Below are positions 1 through 6,509 of a DNA stretch of 11,273 nucleotides, piece by piece. Location of the stretch: contig NZ_CALFSA010000187.1 in assembly GCF_937919355.1 (NCBI RefSeq), positions 1-11,273 of the forward strand, in the 5' to 3' direction. Below the pieces are notes generated by a model that was not told the origin of the DNA, did no database searches, and saw nothing but the letters and a program-made list of their open reading frames with translations. Every line of letters begins with the position of its first letter. Positions within the stretch are counted from its first letter, which is position 1. Both the position numbers and the translations under genes were made by a program. Source of the DNA: an uncultured Methanofollis sp. Its GTDB lineage: Archaea > Halobacteriota > Methanomicrobia > Methanomicrobiales > Methanofollaceae.

Positions 1-13
1 ATCCCTCCCGCAC
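1..13 (-). CDS. possible start of a further minus-strand gene, cut by the window edge
   Basis: On the minus strand, 85 bases beyond the DUF92 stop, a GTG at 13-11 is preceded by a strong purine-rich Shine-Dalgarno-like stretch (GGGGGAGGAG) about five bases upstream. The reading frame is open to the edge of the window. It also stays open upstream of the GTG into the DUF92 gene, but with no ATG, GTG or TTG there, so the GTG is the only visible start. Only four codons are present, so no product can be named. If real, it would be the next gene of the DUF92 operon. Confidence 0.25.
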
Positions 14-98
14 GAGATCTCCTCCCCCTTTTTCCAGGAGGATCGCAAGAGACTTCAGACCAATCGCGACTGCCTCGTCTGTCGTATGAGCCTTCTCT

Positions 99-1298
99 CT
101 AGACCACCAGCAGCGCAAGCAAAAAAGCCGCCACGCCGCCGGCAAAGGTGGCGGCGAGGTTCGTGCCCGCGTTCCCGAAGACCCCCCTGTTCTCGAGCGT
201 CGCCCCGACGACGCTGTCCACATTCGTGCCGATGAAACCGGCGACGACCCCGACGACCGCGAGGGGGAGGGAGACGACGCCGAGAAGGAGGGCGGAGAGA
301 GAGACGACGACCGCCGCACCGGTGGCCACGACCTCGCCGAGGACTGTCACCCCGCCGTTCGTGCCCGGCGGCACCCGTTCAAAAGTGGTGATCAGGTACG
401 GGTCGCCGCCCATCACCCCGATCTCCGAGGCAACGGTGTCCGCAGCCGCGGAGGCGACGCTCCCGAGAAAGAGGGCGATGAAAGCCTCGTGCCCGGTGAT
501 GCCGTAGAGCACCGCCCCGGCCGTGGCGACAAGGCCGTTTGCAAAGACGTTGAAGTAGCCGCGCACCCCGCCATGGGACTGGGCCACGCCGAGGGCGTCC
601 TTCTCGCGGTATTTGAACTTCGTCGCCGCGGAACCCAGGATGAAGAAGACGAGCATGATGAAGAACCAGCGGACATCGGCAAAGACGATGAGGAGGAGGC
701 CGATGATCGCCCCGGAGAAGAGGCCGGAAAGGTCGGCGGTCTTGAAGTGGTAGGCGAAGTAGCCGAAGGTCAGGCCTATGAACGCCGCCGCCGCAAGCAC
801 TCCCACCTCCACGTCATAGCCGATCTCGTAGAAGAGCTGCTGCGCCATCGCCACGCCCAGGGCTTCGATCATCAGGGCGTCCTCCCTGCCCGTGAGAGCG
901 GCGCGGAGGAGCACCGCAACAAGGACACCGATGAGGACAGTCAGCGGGGAGAAGACGCCCACATAGTACATGGCCAGGAGTCCGCCCGCACCTCCGGTCA
1001 GGACATAGGGGATATAGGAACGCGGCCCTCCACCCGTGACACGGAAGGCGTACTCGCCGGGGACGATTATCGCAAGAGTCGAGGCAAAGACCGCAAGGGA
1101 GAGGAGGCCGAGGCCGTAGAGCACCGCAGTGACGATGATCGAAACGGCGACAAACTTCGTCCCGCGGATCAGGAGGAGGACCCCTGAAACCAGGACGACA
1201 ATGAGGGAAAGGAGCCACGCAGGCTGGATATGCGGGGCTACCAGGATCCCGAGTATGGCAAGGACCGCAGCAAGCGCAGGCCCAGTCTCCTGATGCAT
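99..1298 (-). CDS. DUF92 / TIGR00297 family integral membrane protein (VTE6-like)
   Basis: A 399-residue polytopic membrane protein with about ten hydrophobic segments. The C-terminal half (about 160-399) carries the DUF92 family's conserved features: HGGVRGYFNVFANG (242-255), ADTVASEIG (286-294), TTFERVPPGTNGGVT (304-318) and GTNVDSVVGATLENRG (357-372). In plants this family includes VTE6, a phytyl-phosphate kinase of the chloroplast envelope. In archaea its role is not settled, and an isoprenoid-phosphate kinase acting on lipid precursors or salvage is a reasonable inference. The N-terminal 150 residues are hydrophobic and less characteristic. The ATG at 1298 is immediately preceded by an in-frame TGA, which fixes the start. 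There is no clear Shine-Dalgarno sequence. It is transcribed away from valS. Family assignment is firm; substrate is unknown. Confidence 0.88.
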   Translation of the reverse strand: MHQETGPALAAVLAILGILVAPHIQPAWLLSLIVVLVSGVLLLIRGTKFVAVSIIVTAVLYGLGLLSLAVFASTLAIIVPGEYAFRVTGGGPRSYIPYVLTGGAGGLLAMYYVGVFSPLTVLIGVLVAVLLRAALTGREDALMIEALGVAMAQQLFYEIGYDVEVGVLAAAAFIGLTFGYFAYHFKTADLSGLFSGAIIGLLLIVFADVRWFFIMLVFFILGSAATKFKYREKDALGVAQSHGGVRGYFNVFANGLVATAGAVLYGITGHEAFIALFLGSVASAAADTVASEIGVMGGDPYLITTFERVPPGTNGGVTVLGEVVATGAAVVVSLSALLLGVVSLPLAVVGVVAGFIGTNVDSVVGATLENRGVFGNAGTNLAATFAGGVAAFLLALLVV

Positions 1299-1370
1299 TC
1301 AGTCTTTTATTGGAACCGGAAAGAGATGAACTTTCCAGTCCGGGACAAACGTGCCGACTCCATTCTGCGG

Positions 1371-1390
1371 GCTATATATTCATTTAAAAA
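1371..1390. promoter_or_regulatory. AT-rich divergent promoter between the DUF92 gene and valS
   Basis: The 116-base gap between the divergent genes contains one strongly AT-rich block, CTATATATTCATTTAAAAAC, that reads as TATA-like on both strands. For valS, the TTTAAAA part lies about 26-30 bases before the ATG, predicting a leaderless or nearly leaderless transcript. For the DUF92 gene, the ATATATAG on the minus strand would give a leader of about 50 bases. Promoter calls rest on composition and spacing only. Confidence 0.55.
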
Positions 1391-1414
1391 CTTGGAAACC
1401 AATAGTAATGGAAG

Positions 1415-4006
1415 ATGTCATCCCCGCATACGATCCCAAAGACCTATGACTTCCGGGAAGTGGAGGAACGGTGGCAGCGCACCTGGCGCGACGAGGACAA
1501 CTACTTTGACCGCACCTCGACAAAGCCACGGTTCATCATCGACACCCCCCCACCCTACCCGACAGGCAACTTCCACATAGGAAACGCTCTCAACTGGTGC
1601 TATATCGACTTCATTGCACGGTACAAGCGTATGCGGGGCTACAACGTAATGTTCCCGCAGGGCTGGGACTGCCACGGCCTGCCCACCGAGGTGAAGGTCG
1701 AGGAGATCCATGGCATCACCAAGAACGACGTCTCCCGGGAAGAGTTCCGCAAGATGTGCCGGGACCTCACCATCAGCAATATCGAAAAGATGCGCGCTAC
1801 CCTGCGGCGTTGCGGTTTCTCGACTGACTGGAGCAACGAGTACATCACGATGCTCCCGAAGTACTTCGGGAAGACGCAGCTCTCCTTCCTGCGGATGCTG
1901 AAGGCGGGCTACATCTACCAGAGCGAGCACCCGGTGAACTACTGCACACGGTGCGAGACGGCGATCGCCTTTGCCGAGGTCTCCTACGGGGAGCGCGAGA
2001 CGAAGCTCAACTACTTCGACTTCGACGGCCTTGAGATCGCGACCACAAGGCCCGAACTCCTCGCGGCCTGCGTCGCCGTCGCCGTCCACCCGGACGACGA
2101 GCGTTACAGGGACCTCGCAGGGAAGCACCTGAAGGTGCCCCTCTTCGGCCACGAGGTGGCGGTGATCCAGGACAAGGCCGTCGACCCGTCCTTTGGGTCT
2201 GGCGCCGTGATGATCTGTACCTTCGGCGACAAGCAGGACGTCCAGTGGTGGAAGGAGTACGACCTCCCCCTCAGGAAGGCCATCGACCGGAAAGGCAGGA
2301 TGACAGCGATCTGCGGCCCGTATGAGGGCATGACCACGCAGGAGTGCCGCAAGGCGATCCTTGCCGAGATGGAGAAGCAGGGCATCCTCAAGAAGCAGGA
2401 GACGATCCAGCAGCGGGTCGGTACCTGCTGGCGGTGCAAGACCCCGATCGAGATCCTCTCCGAGAAGCAGTGGTTCATCAGGATCAAGCCCGAGGAGATC
2501 ATGAAGGCCGCACGGGAGGTGACGTGGTATCCAGAGCACATGTTCACCCGCCTGCAGGACTGGGTCGAGTCGATGGACTGGGACTGGTGCATCTCCCGGC
2601 AGCGGATCTTCGCCACCCCGATCCCGGTCTGGTTCTGTGCGAAGTGCGGCGAGATGGTCCTCCCCGACGAGGCCGACCTGCCTATCGACCCGACGGTGGA
2701 CAGACCGAAACACCCCTGCCCGAAGTGCGGGTCAGAGGAATTTGTCGGCGAGCACGATGTGCTGGACACCTGGATGGACTCCTCCATCTCGGTGCTGAAT
2801 GTCACCGGCTGGGACGGGAGCGGCACGCCCGCCCTCTTCCCGGCGCAGATCAGGCCGCAGGGCCACGACATCATCAGGACCTGGGCCTTCTACACGATCC
2901 TGAGAGCGGTCGCCCTCACCGGCCAGAGGCCCTGGGACCAGATCCTGGTGAACGGCATGGTCCTCGGCGAGGACGGTTTCAAGATGTCGAAGAGCCGGAA
3001 CAACATCATCCCGCCTGAGGATATCCTCAAGGAATACGGCGCCGACGCCTTCCGGCAGTGGGGTGCGATGGGCGGGGCCACCGGCCAGGACATCATGTTC
3101 AACTGGAACGATGTCGTCGCCGCTTCCCGGTTCCAGACAAAGATGTGGAACATCGTCCGCTTCGTGCTCACCCAGCTCGAGCGCGAGCCCGTGGCCGACG
3201 ACACCCCGGTGACCGAACTCCTGGACCGCTGGCTCCTCGCAAAACTGACGGAGACGGTTGCCGAGGTGACGGACGCCCTGGAGACCTACCGCTTCGACCA
3301 GGGCCTCAAGGCGATCCGGGACTTCACGAAGAACATCCTCGCGGACGACTACATCGAACTCGTGAAGGGGAGGCTCTACTCCGACGCTCCCGAGCGTGCG
3401 AGTGCCTGCCGCGCCCTTACCATCACGATGGACGCCCTCTGCAGGTTGCTCGCCCCCTACACCCCGCACTTCGCGGAGGAGTGCTGGGCCCAGTTCAGGG
3501 AGGGCTCTGTCCTGAAGCAGCCGTGGGTCGAGATCGCCCTCGCGGACGCGGAGGCCGAGATGCTCGGCGACCACGTGGTCGCCCTGACAGCCGACCTCAG
3601 GCGGTACAAGCACGACCTTGGCCTTGCCCTGAACGCCCCCTTCGGCCGGATGAACATCTATGCCCCCGAGTCCCTCGACGACTGCGGCGACGTGGCGCGG
3701 GCCCTCAATGCGACGGTCGCCTGGAAGACGGGCGAGCCGAAGCTGGAGAAGATCGTGTCCGGCGTCGAGTTCAACAGGGCGGTGATCGGTCCGGCCCTCC
3801 GCAAGCAGGCGAAGGCTTTCATGGCGGCGGTCGAGACCCTGCCGCCAGAGATGATCGTCAACCCGCCGGCGACCGTCGTCGTCGACGGCGAGGAGGTGAC
3901 TGTCCCGGAGAACGCCTTCACCCCGACTTTCACCTACCAGGTGGAGGGCGAGTCTGTGGACGTGCTCACCCTCGGCGAGGTCACTGTCACCCTGCGGCGG
4001 GAGTGA
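1415..4006 (+). CDS. valS: valyl-tRNA synthetase
   Basis: Class I aminoacyl-tRNA synthetase that charges tRNA-Val in the cytoplasm. At 863 residues it has normal archaeal length. The HIGH signature is HIGN at 54-57, after TPPPYPTGNF, and the KMSKS loop is intact at 523-527. The CP1 editing domain, which removes mischarged threonine, is present with its TTRPE motif at 210-214. Cysteine pairs at 177/180 (CTRC), 338/341 (CWRC), 408/411 (CAKC) and 435/438 (CPKC) are probable zinc ligands. The anticodon-binding helical domain covers roughly 620-760. I see no long C-terminal coiled coil like that of bacterial ValS. The nearby ATG at 1408 is out of frame. There is no Shine-Dalgarno sequence, which fits a near-leaderless transcript. 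Valine rather than isoleucine or leucine specificity is judged from the overall pattern (GWDCHGLPTEVKVE, DVLDTWMDSS). Confidence 0.97.
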   Translation: MSSPHTIPKTYDFREVEERWQRTWRDEDNYFDRTSTKPRFIIDTPPPYPTGNFHIGNALNWCYIDFIARYKRMRGYNVMFPQGWDCHGLPTEVKVEEIHGITKNDVSREEFRKMCRDLTISNIEKMRATLRRCGFSTDWSNEYITMLPKYFGKTQLSFLRMLKAGYIYQSEHPVNYCTRCETAIAFAEVSYGERETKLNYFDFDGLEIATTRPELLAACVAVAVHPDDERYRDLAGKHLKVPLFGHEVAVIQDKAVDPSFGSGAVMICTFGDKQDVQWWKEYDLPLRKAIDRKGRMTAICGPYEGMTTQECRKAILAEMEKQGILKKQETIQQRVGTCWRCKTPIEILSEKQWFIRIKPEEIMKAAREVTWYPEHMFTRLQDWVESMDWDWCISRQRIFATPIPVWFCAKCGEMVLPDEADLPIDPTVDRPKHPCPKCGSEEFVGEHDVLDTWMDSSISVLNVTGWDGSGTPALFPAQIRPQGHDIIRTWAFYTILRAVALTGQRPWDQILVNGMVLGEDGFKMSKSRNNIIPPEDILKEYGADAFRQWGAMGGATGQDIMFNWNDVVAASRFQTKMWNIVRFVLTQLEREPVADDTPVTELLDRWLLAKLTETVAEVTDALETYRFDQGLKAIRDFTKNILADDYIELVKGRLYSDAPERASACRALTITMDALCRLLAPYTPHFAEECWAQFREGSVLKQPWVEIALADAEAEMLGDHVVALTADLRRYKHDLGLALNAPFGRMNIYAPESLDDCGDVARALNATVAWKTGEPKLEKIVSGVEFNRAVIGPALRKQAKAFMAAVETLPPEMIVNPPATVVVDGEEVTVPENAFTPTFTYQVEGESVDVLTLGEVTVTLRRE

Positions 4007-4019
4007 CGCCCTTCACCCC

Positions 4020-4026
4020 TTTTTTT
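4020..4026 (+). terminator. U-tract terminator after valS
   Basis: A run of seven T begins 14 bases after the valS stop codon, in a pyrimidine-rich context. No convincing hairpin precedes it. T-tracts alone terminate archaeal RNA polymerase. Confidence 0.55.
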
Positions 4027-4077
4027 CAACGCATATCCCTTGCCCGCAATATCTATCTTCCCTGAAAGGGACGATCC

Positions 4078-4085
4078 TTTATGTA
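4078..4085 (+). promoter_or_regulatory. possible TATA box for the small membrane protein gene
   Basis: TTTATGTA sits about 28 bases before the ATG of the small gene. It would put transcription start within a few bases of the start codon, which conflicts with the GAGGGG Shine-Dalgarno-like sequence at 4099-4104. The AT-rich stretch around 4047-4057 is an alternative that would leave room for a leader. Confidence 0.3.
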
Positions 4086-4109
4086 CAGACGAAAGACAGA
4101 GGGGACATA

Positions 4110-4289
4110 ATGCCGCGGGAAGCACTCTACGTGGGGCTTGCCTGCCTCGCCACGGCCGCGGCCCTCTGGTTCATCACGGCCAACCTTGTAGTGAGTGGCC
4201 TCCTCGCCCTTCTCGGCGCCGTCCTCGTCCTCCTCGGAGTCCAGACGTCGGAATATGATGAAGAAGAGGAGACAGACGAGGAGGAATGA
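4110..4289 (+). CDS. small two-helix membrane protein with acidic C-terminal tail
   Basis: A 59-residue protein of unrecognised family. Residues about 5-22 and 26-44 form two hydrophobic segments joined by a very short turn (FITANLVVSG region), so it should form a membrane hairpin. The tail is strongly acidic: 10 of the last 12 residues (48-59) are Asp or Glu. The ATG has a GAGGGG ribosome-binding sequence five bases upstream, codon composition is GC-rich at third positions like its neighbours, and the stop is TGA. It lies alone, between the valS U-tract and a gene-free stretch, so its neighbours give no clue to its role. Possible roles, such as a subunit-like stabiliser of a membrane complex, are speculation. 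I am fairly confident it is translated, but function is unknown. Confidence 0.62.
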   Translation: MPREALYVGLACLATAAALWFITANLVVSGLLALLGAVLVLLGVQTSEYDEEEETDEEE

Positions 4290-4338
4290 CCTCCACGGAT
4301 CTCAGAGATACGCGCGGATCCCCCGCTTTCCCCATAAT

Positions 4339-4399
4339 TCAAGACCGGGGGCAACTCGAAAACCTACGGTTTTCTTGACTCACTTTGGTCGTTCCCCCG
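4339..4399. repeat. intergenic stem-structured element with nested inverted repeats
   Basis: The perfect seven-base arms GAAAACC (4358-4364) and GGTTTTC (4368-4374) enclose a three-base loop. Outer arms CGGGGG-c-AAC (4346-4355) and GTTCCCCCG (4391-4399) pair over nine bases with one bulged base. An alternative outer pairing is TCAAG (4339-4343) with CTTGA (4374-4378). It has no coding frame of note. It may be a structured RNA, an unusual 3' end of the small membrane protein transcript, or a dispersed repeat. Only one copy is in the window, so repeat status cannot be judged. Confidence 0.45.
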
Positions 4400-4408
4400 A
4401 ACCTCCAA

Positions 4409-4479
4409 ATCAGGATAAGCTCCGGGAAGACAGAATAGGAAATCCCGATGGGAAATTGCCATCCCTCACCTATCCTGAT
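4409..4479. other. inverted-repeat-bounded element that can fold as a three-way junction
   Basis: Perfect nine-base inverted repeats ATCAGGATA (4409-4417) and TATCCTGAT (4471-4479) bound 53 bases. Inside are two candidate hairpins: CGGGA (4422-4426) with TCCCG (4443-4447), and GATGG (4447-4451) with CCATC (4459-4463). They share one base, so not all pairs form at once. With the stem-structured element ten bases upstream, this fills the gap between the small membrane protein gene and the tmk terminator. A noncoding RNA is possible but not shown. Confidence 0.35.
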
Positions 4480-4490
4480 GATCTTTCCTC

Positions 4491-4514
4491 AAAAAGAGGG
4501 TCATCGTGATCCTC
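4491..4514 (-). terminator. hairpin-plus-T-tract terminator after tmk
   Basis: Read on the minus strand, seven bases past the tmk stop codon, GAGGATCA and TGACCCTC pair over eight bases (one G-T wobble) around a three-base loop and are followed at once by TTTTT (4495-4491). This has the form of an intrinsic terminator and ends the HisA-like/tmk operon. Confidence 0.65.
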
Positions 4515-4520
4515 GAAGGG

Positions 4521-5117
4521 TTATCGCCGTGACCCGACACGCCGCCTGATCTCGGCGGCGACGAAGTCGAGAACCGCCTCTTTTTCGAGCATCGCATCGA
4601 CGAGGACGAAGCGTTCGGGCTCGGCCTCCGCAAAGCGGAGATAGTTTTTCTGGACGGCGTCGAGGACCGTCGCCTCCTCGAAGTGTTCCTTGTGCTCCTT
4701 GAGCCGGGTGACCGCCGCCTCCACCGGGAGGACGCAGAGGAAGGTGAGATCGGGGACGACGGTGAAGGGGGCGTGGACAGACCGCAGCCACCCTTCAGGG
4801 TCGGGCATCGTTCCCTCCAGGGTCACGGCCTGATACGCATACCGGGAGTCTGAATACCTGTCTGAGATGACAAGTTCCCCCTCCGCGAGGGCCGGCCTCA
4901 CGACGTGCGTGAGGTGGGCGGCATGGTCGGCGACAAAGAGGAGGCACTCGGTGACGGGGTCGCGGTTCTCGGCGATGGCGCGCCGCACCGCCTTGCCCAC
5001 CCAGGTGGCCCCAGGCTCGCGGGTGACCACGGGATCGAGATCGGCGAGGGCCCCGGCAAGGCCGGCGACGAGGGTGCTCTTCCCGCTCCCGTCAATCCCC
5101 TCAACCGTTACGAGCAT
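4521..5117 (-). CDS. tmk: thymidylate kinase (dTMP kinase)
   Basis: Phosphorylates dTMP to dTDP with ATP, for DNA precursor synthesis. From the chosen start the protein has 198 residues, usual for the family. The P-loop GIDGSGKS is at 7-14, the substrate-binding TREPG at 32-36, and the DRY motif in ISDRYSDSRYAYQ at 84-96. The reading frame extends seven codons further upstream to an ATG at 5138, but the ATG at 5117 has GGGAGGGG five bases before it and gives the standard family N-terminus MLVTVEGIDG, so I prefer it. The start overlaps the end of the HisA-like gene by ten bases, so the two are probably co-transcribed and translationally coupled. A hairpin terminator follows the stop. Confidence 0.93.
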   Translation of the reverse strand: MLVTVEGIDGSGKSTLVAGLAGALADLDPVVTREPGATWVGKAVRRAIAENRDPVTECLLFVADHAAHLTHVVRPALAEGELVISDRYSDSRYAYQAVTLEGTMPDPEGWLRSVHAPFTVVPDLTFLCVLPVEAAVTRLKEHKEHFEEATVLDAVQKNYLRFAEAEPERFVLVDAMLEKEAVLDFVAAEIRRRVGSRR

Positions 5118-5773
5118 GTCCGCCCCTCCCGCACCCATGCGAGGGGTATCGTCCTCCTGTGCACGCCTGTCGCCACAATGGCGCCGTCGAAACCTGCGCC
5201 CTCAAGGACGTCGAGGTCGCGCACCCCGGCGACACCCCCACCCCAGAGGAGACGACCCGGATAGGCGGCGCGGATATCCTCCAGGTCGGCGGGCAGGCCG
5301 CAGCCCGTGCCGACGCCCCCGATGTTCAGGAGGATGCACCCGGCAAAGGGGAGGTCTGCCGCCCTCTTCAGCACGGCGACCGGCGCCTCGCCCGAGGGGA
5401 TCACCCGCCCCCCCTTCACATCAACGGAGAGGAAAGAGCCAGGATAACGTGCGAGGTCCTCCCCTGCGGTCTCGGTCCCGACGACATTGATGACCCCGTC
5501 CATCAGGTCGGCCGGGCCGCGGCACCCCCTGTCAACATAGCAGCGGTCCACCATAGCGGCAAGATGTCTGATCACACCCTCGTGGTCGCCGACGCCGCAG
5601 ATCCGGTCAAGGTCCGCAATATAGAGGTATTTCGGCGCTATGTCCCCGCAGTAGGCGAGAGGCTCGGCCGACCGCGCCAGACCCCATGTGAGAGGGGCAT
5701 AGGTCTCCCGATCTCCCTTCGCCCCATGGACGACAGACCCACTCTTCAGGTCCATTGCAAGAATACATTCCAT
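5108..5773 (-). CDS. HisA/HisF-related TIM-barrel protein of methanogens
   Basis: A 221-residue (beta/alpha)8-barrel protein of the His_biosynth superfamily, resembling the methanogen 'hisA/hisF family' clade rather than true HisA. Aspartates in the positions used for catalysis by HisA and HisF are kept: D8 in MECILAMDLKSG and D118 in LSVDVKGG. Glycine-rich phosphate-binding loops are at IGGVGTG (151-157) and WGGGVAG (177-183), with ATGVHRR at 201-207. The ATG at 5773 is chosen over the one at 5809 because it gives the family-like N-terminus and because a TTTAACC TATA-like sequence then lies about 27 bases upstream, as in a leaderless transcript. No other histidine-biosynthesis genes are nearby. 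Its substrate is unknown. Divergence from mfnB makes a role in cofactor synthesis worth considering, but this is inference. Confidence 0.8.
   Translation of the reverse strand: MECILAMDLKSGSVVHGAKGDRETYAPLTWGLARSAEPLAYCGDIAPKYLYIADLDRICGVGDHEGVIRHLAAMVDRCYVDRGCRGPADLMDGVINVVGTETAGEDLARYPGSFLSVDVKGGRVIPSGEAPVAVLKRAADLPFAGCILLNIGGVGTGCGLPADLEDIRAAYPGRLLWGGGVAGVRDLDVLEGAGFDGAIVATGVHRRTIPLAWVREGRTCS
5123..5130 (-). promoter_or_regulatory. ribosome-binding site that decides the tmk start
   Basis: GGGAGGGG on the minus strand lies five bases upstream of the ATG at 5117 and inside the last codons of the HisA-like gene. It supports the internal ATG over the one at 5138. Confidence 0.6.
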
Positions 5774-5789
5774 GACTTCAACGCAATCA

Positions 5790-5803
5790 CTATTAGGGTT
5801 AAA
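5790..5803. promoter_or_regulatory. overlapping divergent promoters of the HisA-like gene and mfnB
   Basis: Only 44 bases separate the two start codons. TTTAACC on the minus strand (5803-5797) is about 27 bases from the HisA-like ATG, and CTATTAGG on the plus strand (5790-5797) is about 25 bases from the mfnB ATG. Neither gene has a Shine-Dalgarno sequence, consistent with two leaderless transcripts from one short AT-rich region. Confidence 0.4.
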
Positions 5804-5817
5804 GATCATTAATTCCT

Positions 5818-6504
5818 ATGCGATTATTGGTCAGCCCTAGCAGTATTGAAGAGGCTCGATCCGCACTCGCAGCCGACATCATCGACGTGAAAAAACCGTC
5901 AGAAGGATCGCTCGGCGCCAACTTCCCCTGGGTTATCCGGGGGATCAAGGAGATTGCGGAAAAACCGGTCAGTGCTGCCATAGGCGATTTTGACTACAAA
6001 CCGGGAGGCGCAGCCCTTGCTGCATACGGGGCCGCGTGCGCTGGTGCTGACTATATCAAGGTCGGGCTCATGTTCGACGGCAGGGATAAAGCCTATGAAC
6101 TGAGCAAGGCTGTTGTGAAAGCGGTCAAGGACGAATTCCCCGAGAAGACTGTTGTTATCGCCGCTTATTCGGATTACGAGCGGCTCGGTACGATCTCTCC
6201 CTTTGTTGCCGCCGAAGCTGCCGCAGACGCTGGCGCCGACGTCGCCATGATCGATACCGGCAGGAAGGACGGGAGGAGCACCTTCTCGTTCATGGATGCG
6301 GACACTCTTGCCACATTCACAGAAAAGAACCGCCAGAACGGCCTTGGGACCGCCCTCGCAGGTTCGCTGAAATTTGAAGACCTCACCACCCTCAAGACCA
6401 TCGACCCCGAGATCATCGGGGTGCGCGGCATGGTCTGCGGTGGTAACCGTAATGATGCCATCCGCCCAGAACTGGTGGAAAAGGCACTTGCCATGATCAG
6501 GTGA
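5818..6504 (+). CDS. mfnB: (5-formylfuran-3-yl)methyl phosphate synthase
   Basis: Formerly DUF556. MfnB condenses two glyceraldehyde 3-phosphate molecules into 4-(hydroxymethyl)-2-furancarboxaldehyde phosphate, the furan precursor of methanofuran, the C1 carrier of the first step of CO2-reducing methanogenesis. The 228 residues match the family's length. The N-terminal signature DIIDVKKPSEGSLGANFPWV is at 20-39. By pattern, K25 corresponds to the Schiff-base lysine of the Methanocaldococcus enzyme. Other conserved charged positions are K81 (DYIKVGL), D146 and K150/D151 (MIDTGRKDG), with a phosphate-binding CGGNR near the C-terminus. The ATG at 5818 has no Shine-Dalgarno sequence. The stop codon lies inside the guaB ribosome-binding site, so the two genes are probably coupled. 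This gene is the strongest evidence that the host is a methanogen. Confidence 0.94.
   Translation: MRLLVSPSSIEEARSALAADIIDVKKPSEGSLGANFPWVIRGIKEIAEKPVSAAIGDFDYKPGGAALAAYGAACAGADYIKVGLMFDGRDKAYELSKAVVKAVKDEFPEKTVVIAAYSDYERLGTISPFVAAEAAADAGADVAMIDTGRKDGRSTFSFMDADTLATFTEKNRQNGLGTALAGSLKFEDLTTLKTIDPEIIGVRGMVCGGNRNDAIRPELVEKALAMIR
6499..6504 (+). promoter_or_regulatory. guaB ribosome-binding site embedded in the mfnB stop
   Basis: AGGTGA is a good match to the archaeal Shine-Dalgarno core, and its TGA is the mfnB stop codon. It lies five bases before the ATG at 6510, two before the ATG at 6507, and overlaps a possible GTG start at 6501, so spacing favours 6510. Confidence 0.55.
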
Positions 6505-6509
6505 GCATG

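Noticed and set aside
1418..4065. Several long open frames antisense to or out of frame with valS
   Set aside because: They are composition shadows of valS, with Arg/Pro/Gly-rich or low-complexity translations and no start signals.
4475..4551. A possible C/D-box guide RNA (TGATGA at 4476-4481, CTGA at 4548-4551)
   Set aside because: Box C lacks its leading purine, the spacing exceeds usual archaeal C/D RNAs, it runs through the tmk terminator into the tmk coding end, and no proper D'/C' pair was found.
5774..5809. A longer N-terminus for the HisA-like protein starting at 5809
   Set aside because: The 12 extra residues (MIFNPNSDCVEV) are not HisA-like, and that start would leave only eight bases before the divergent mfnB start, with no space for a promoter.
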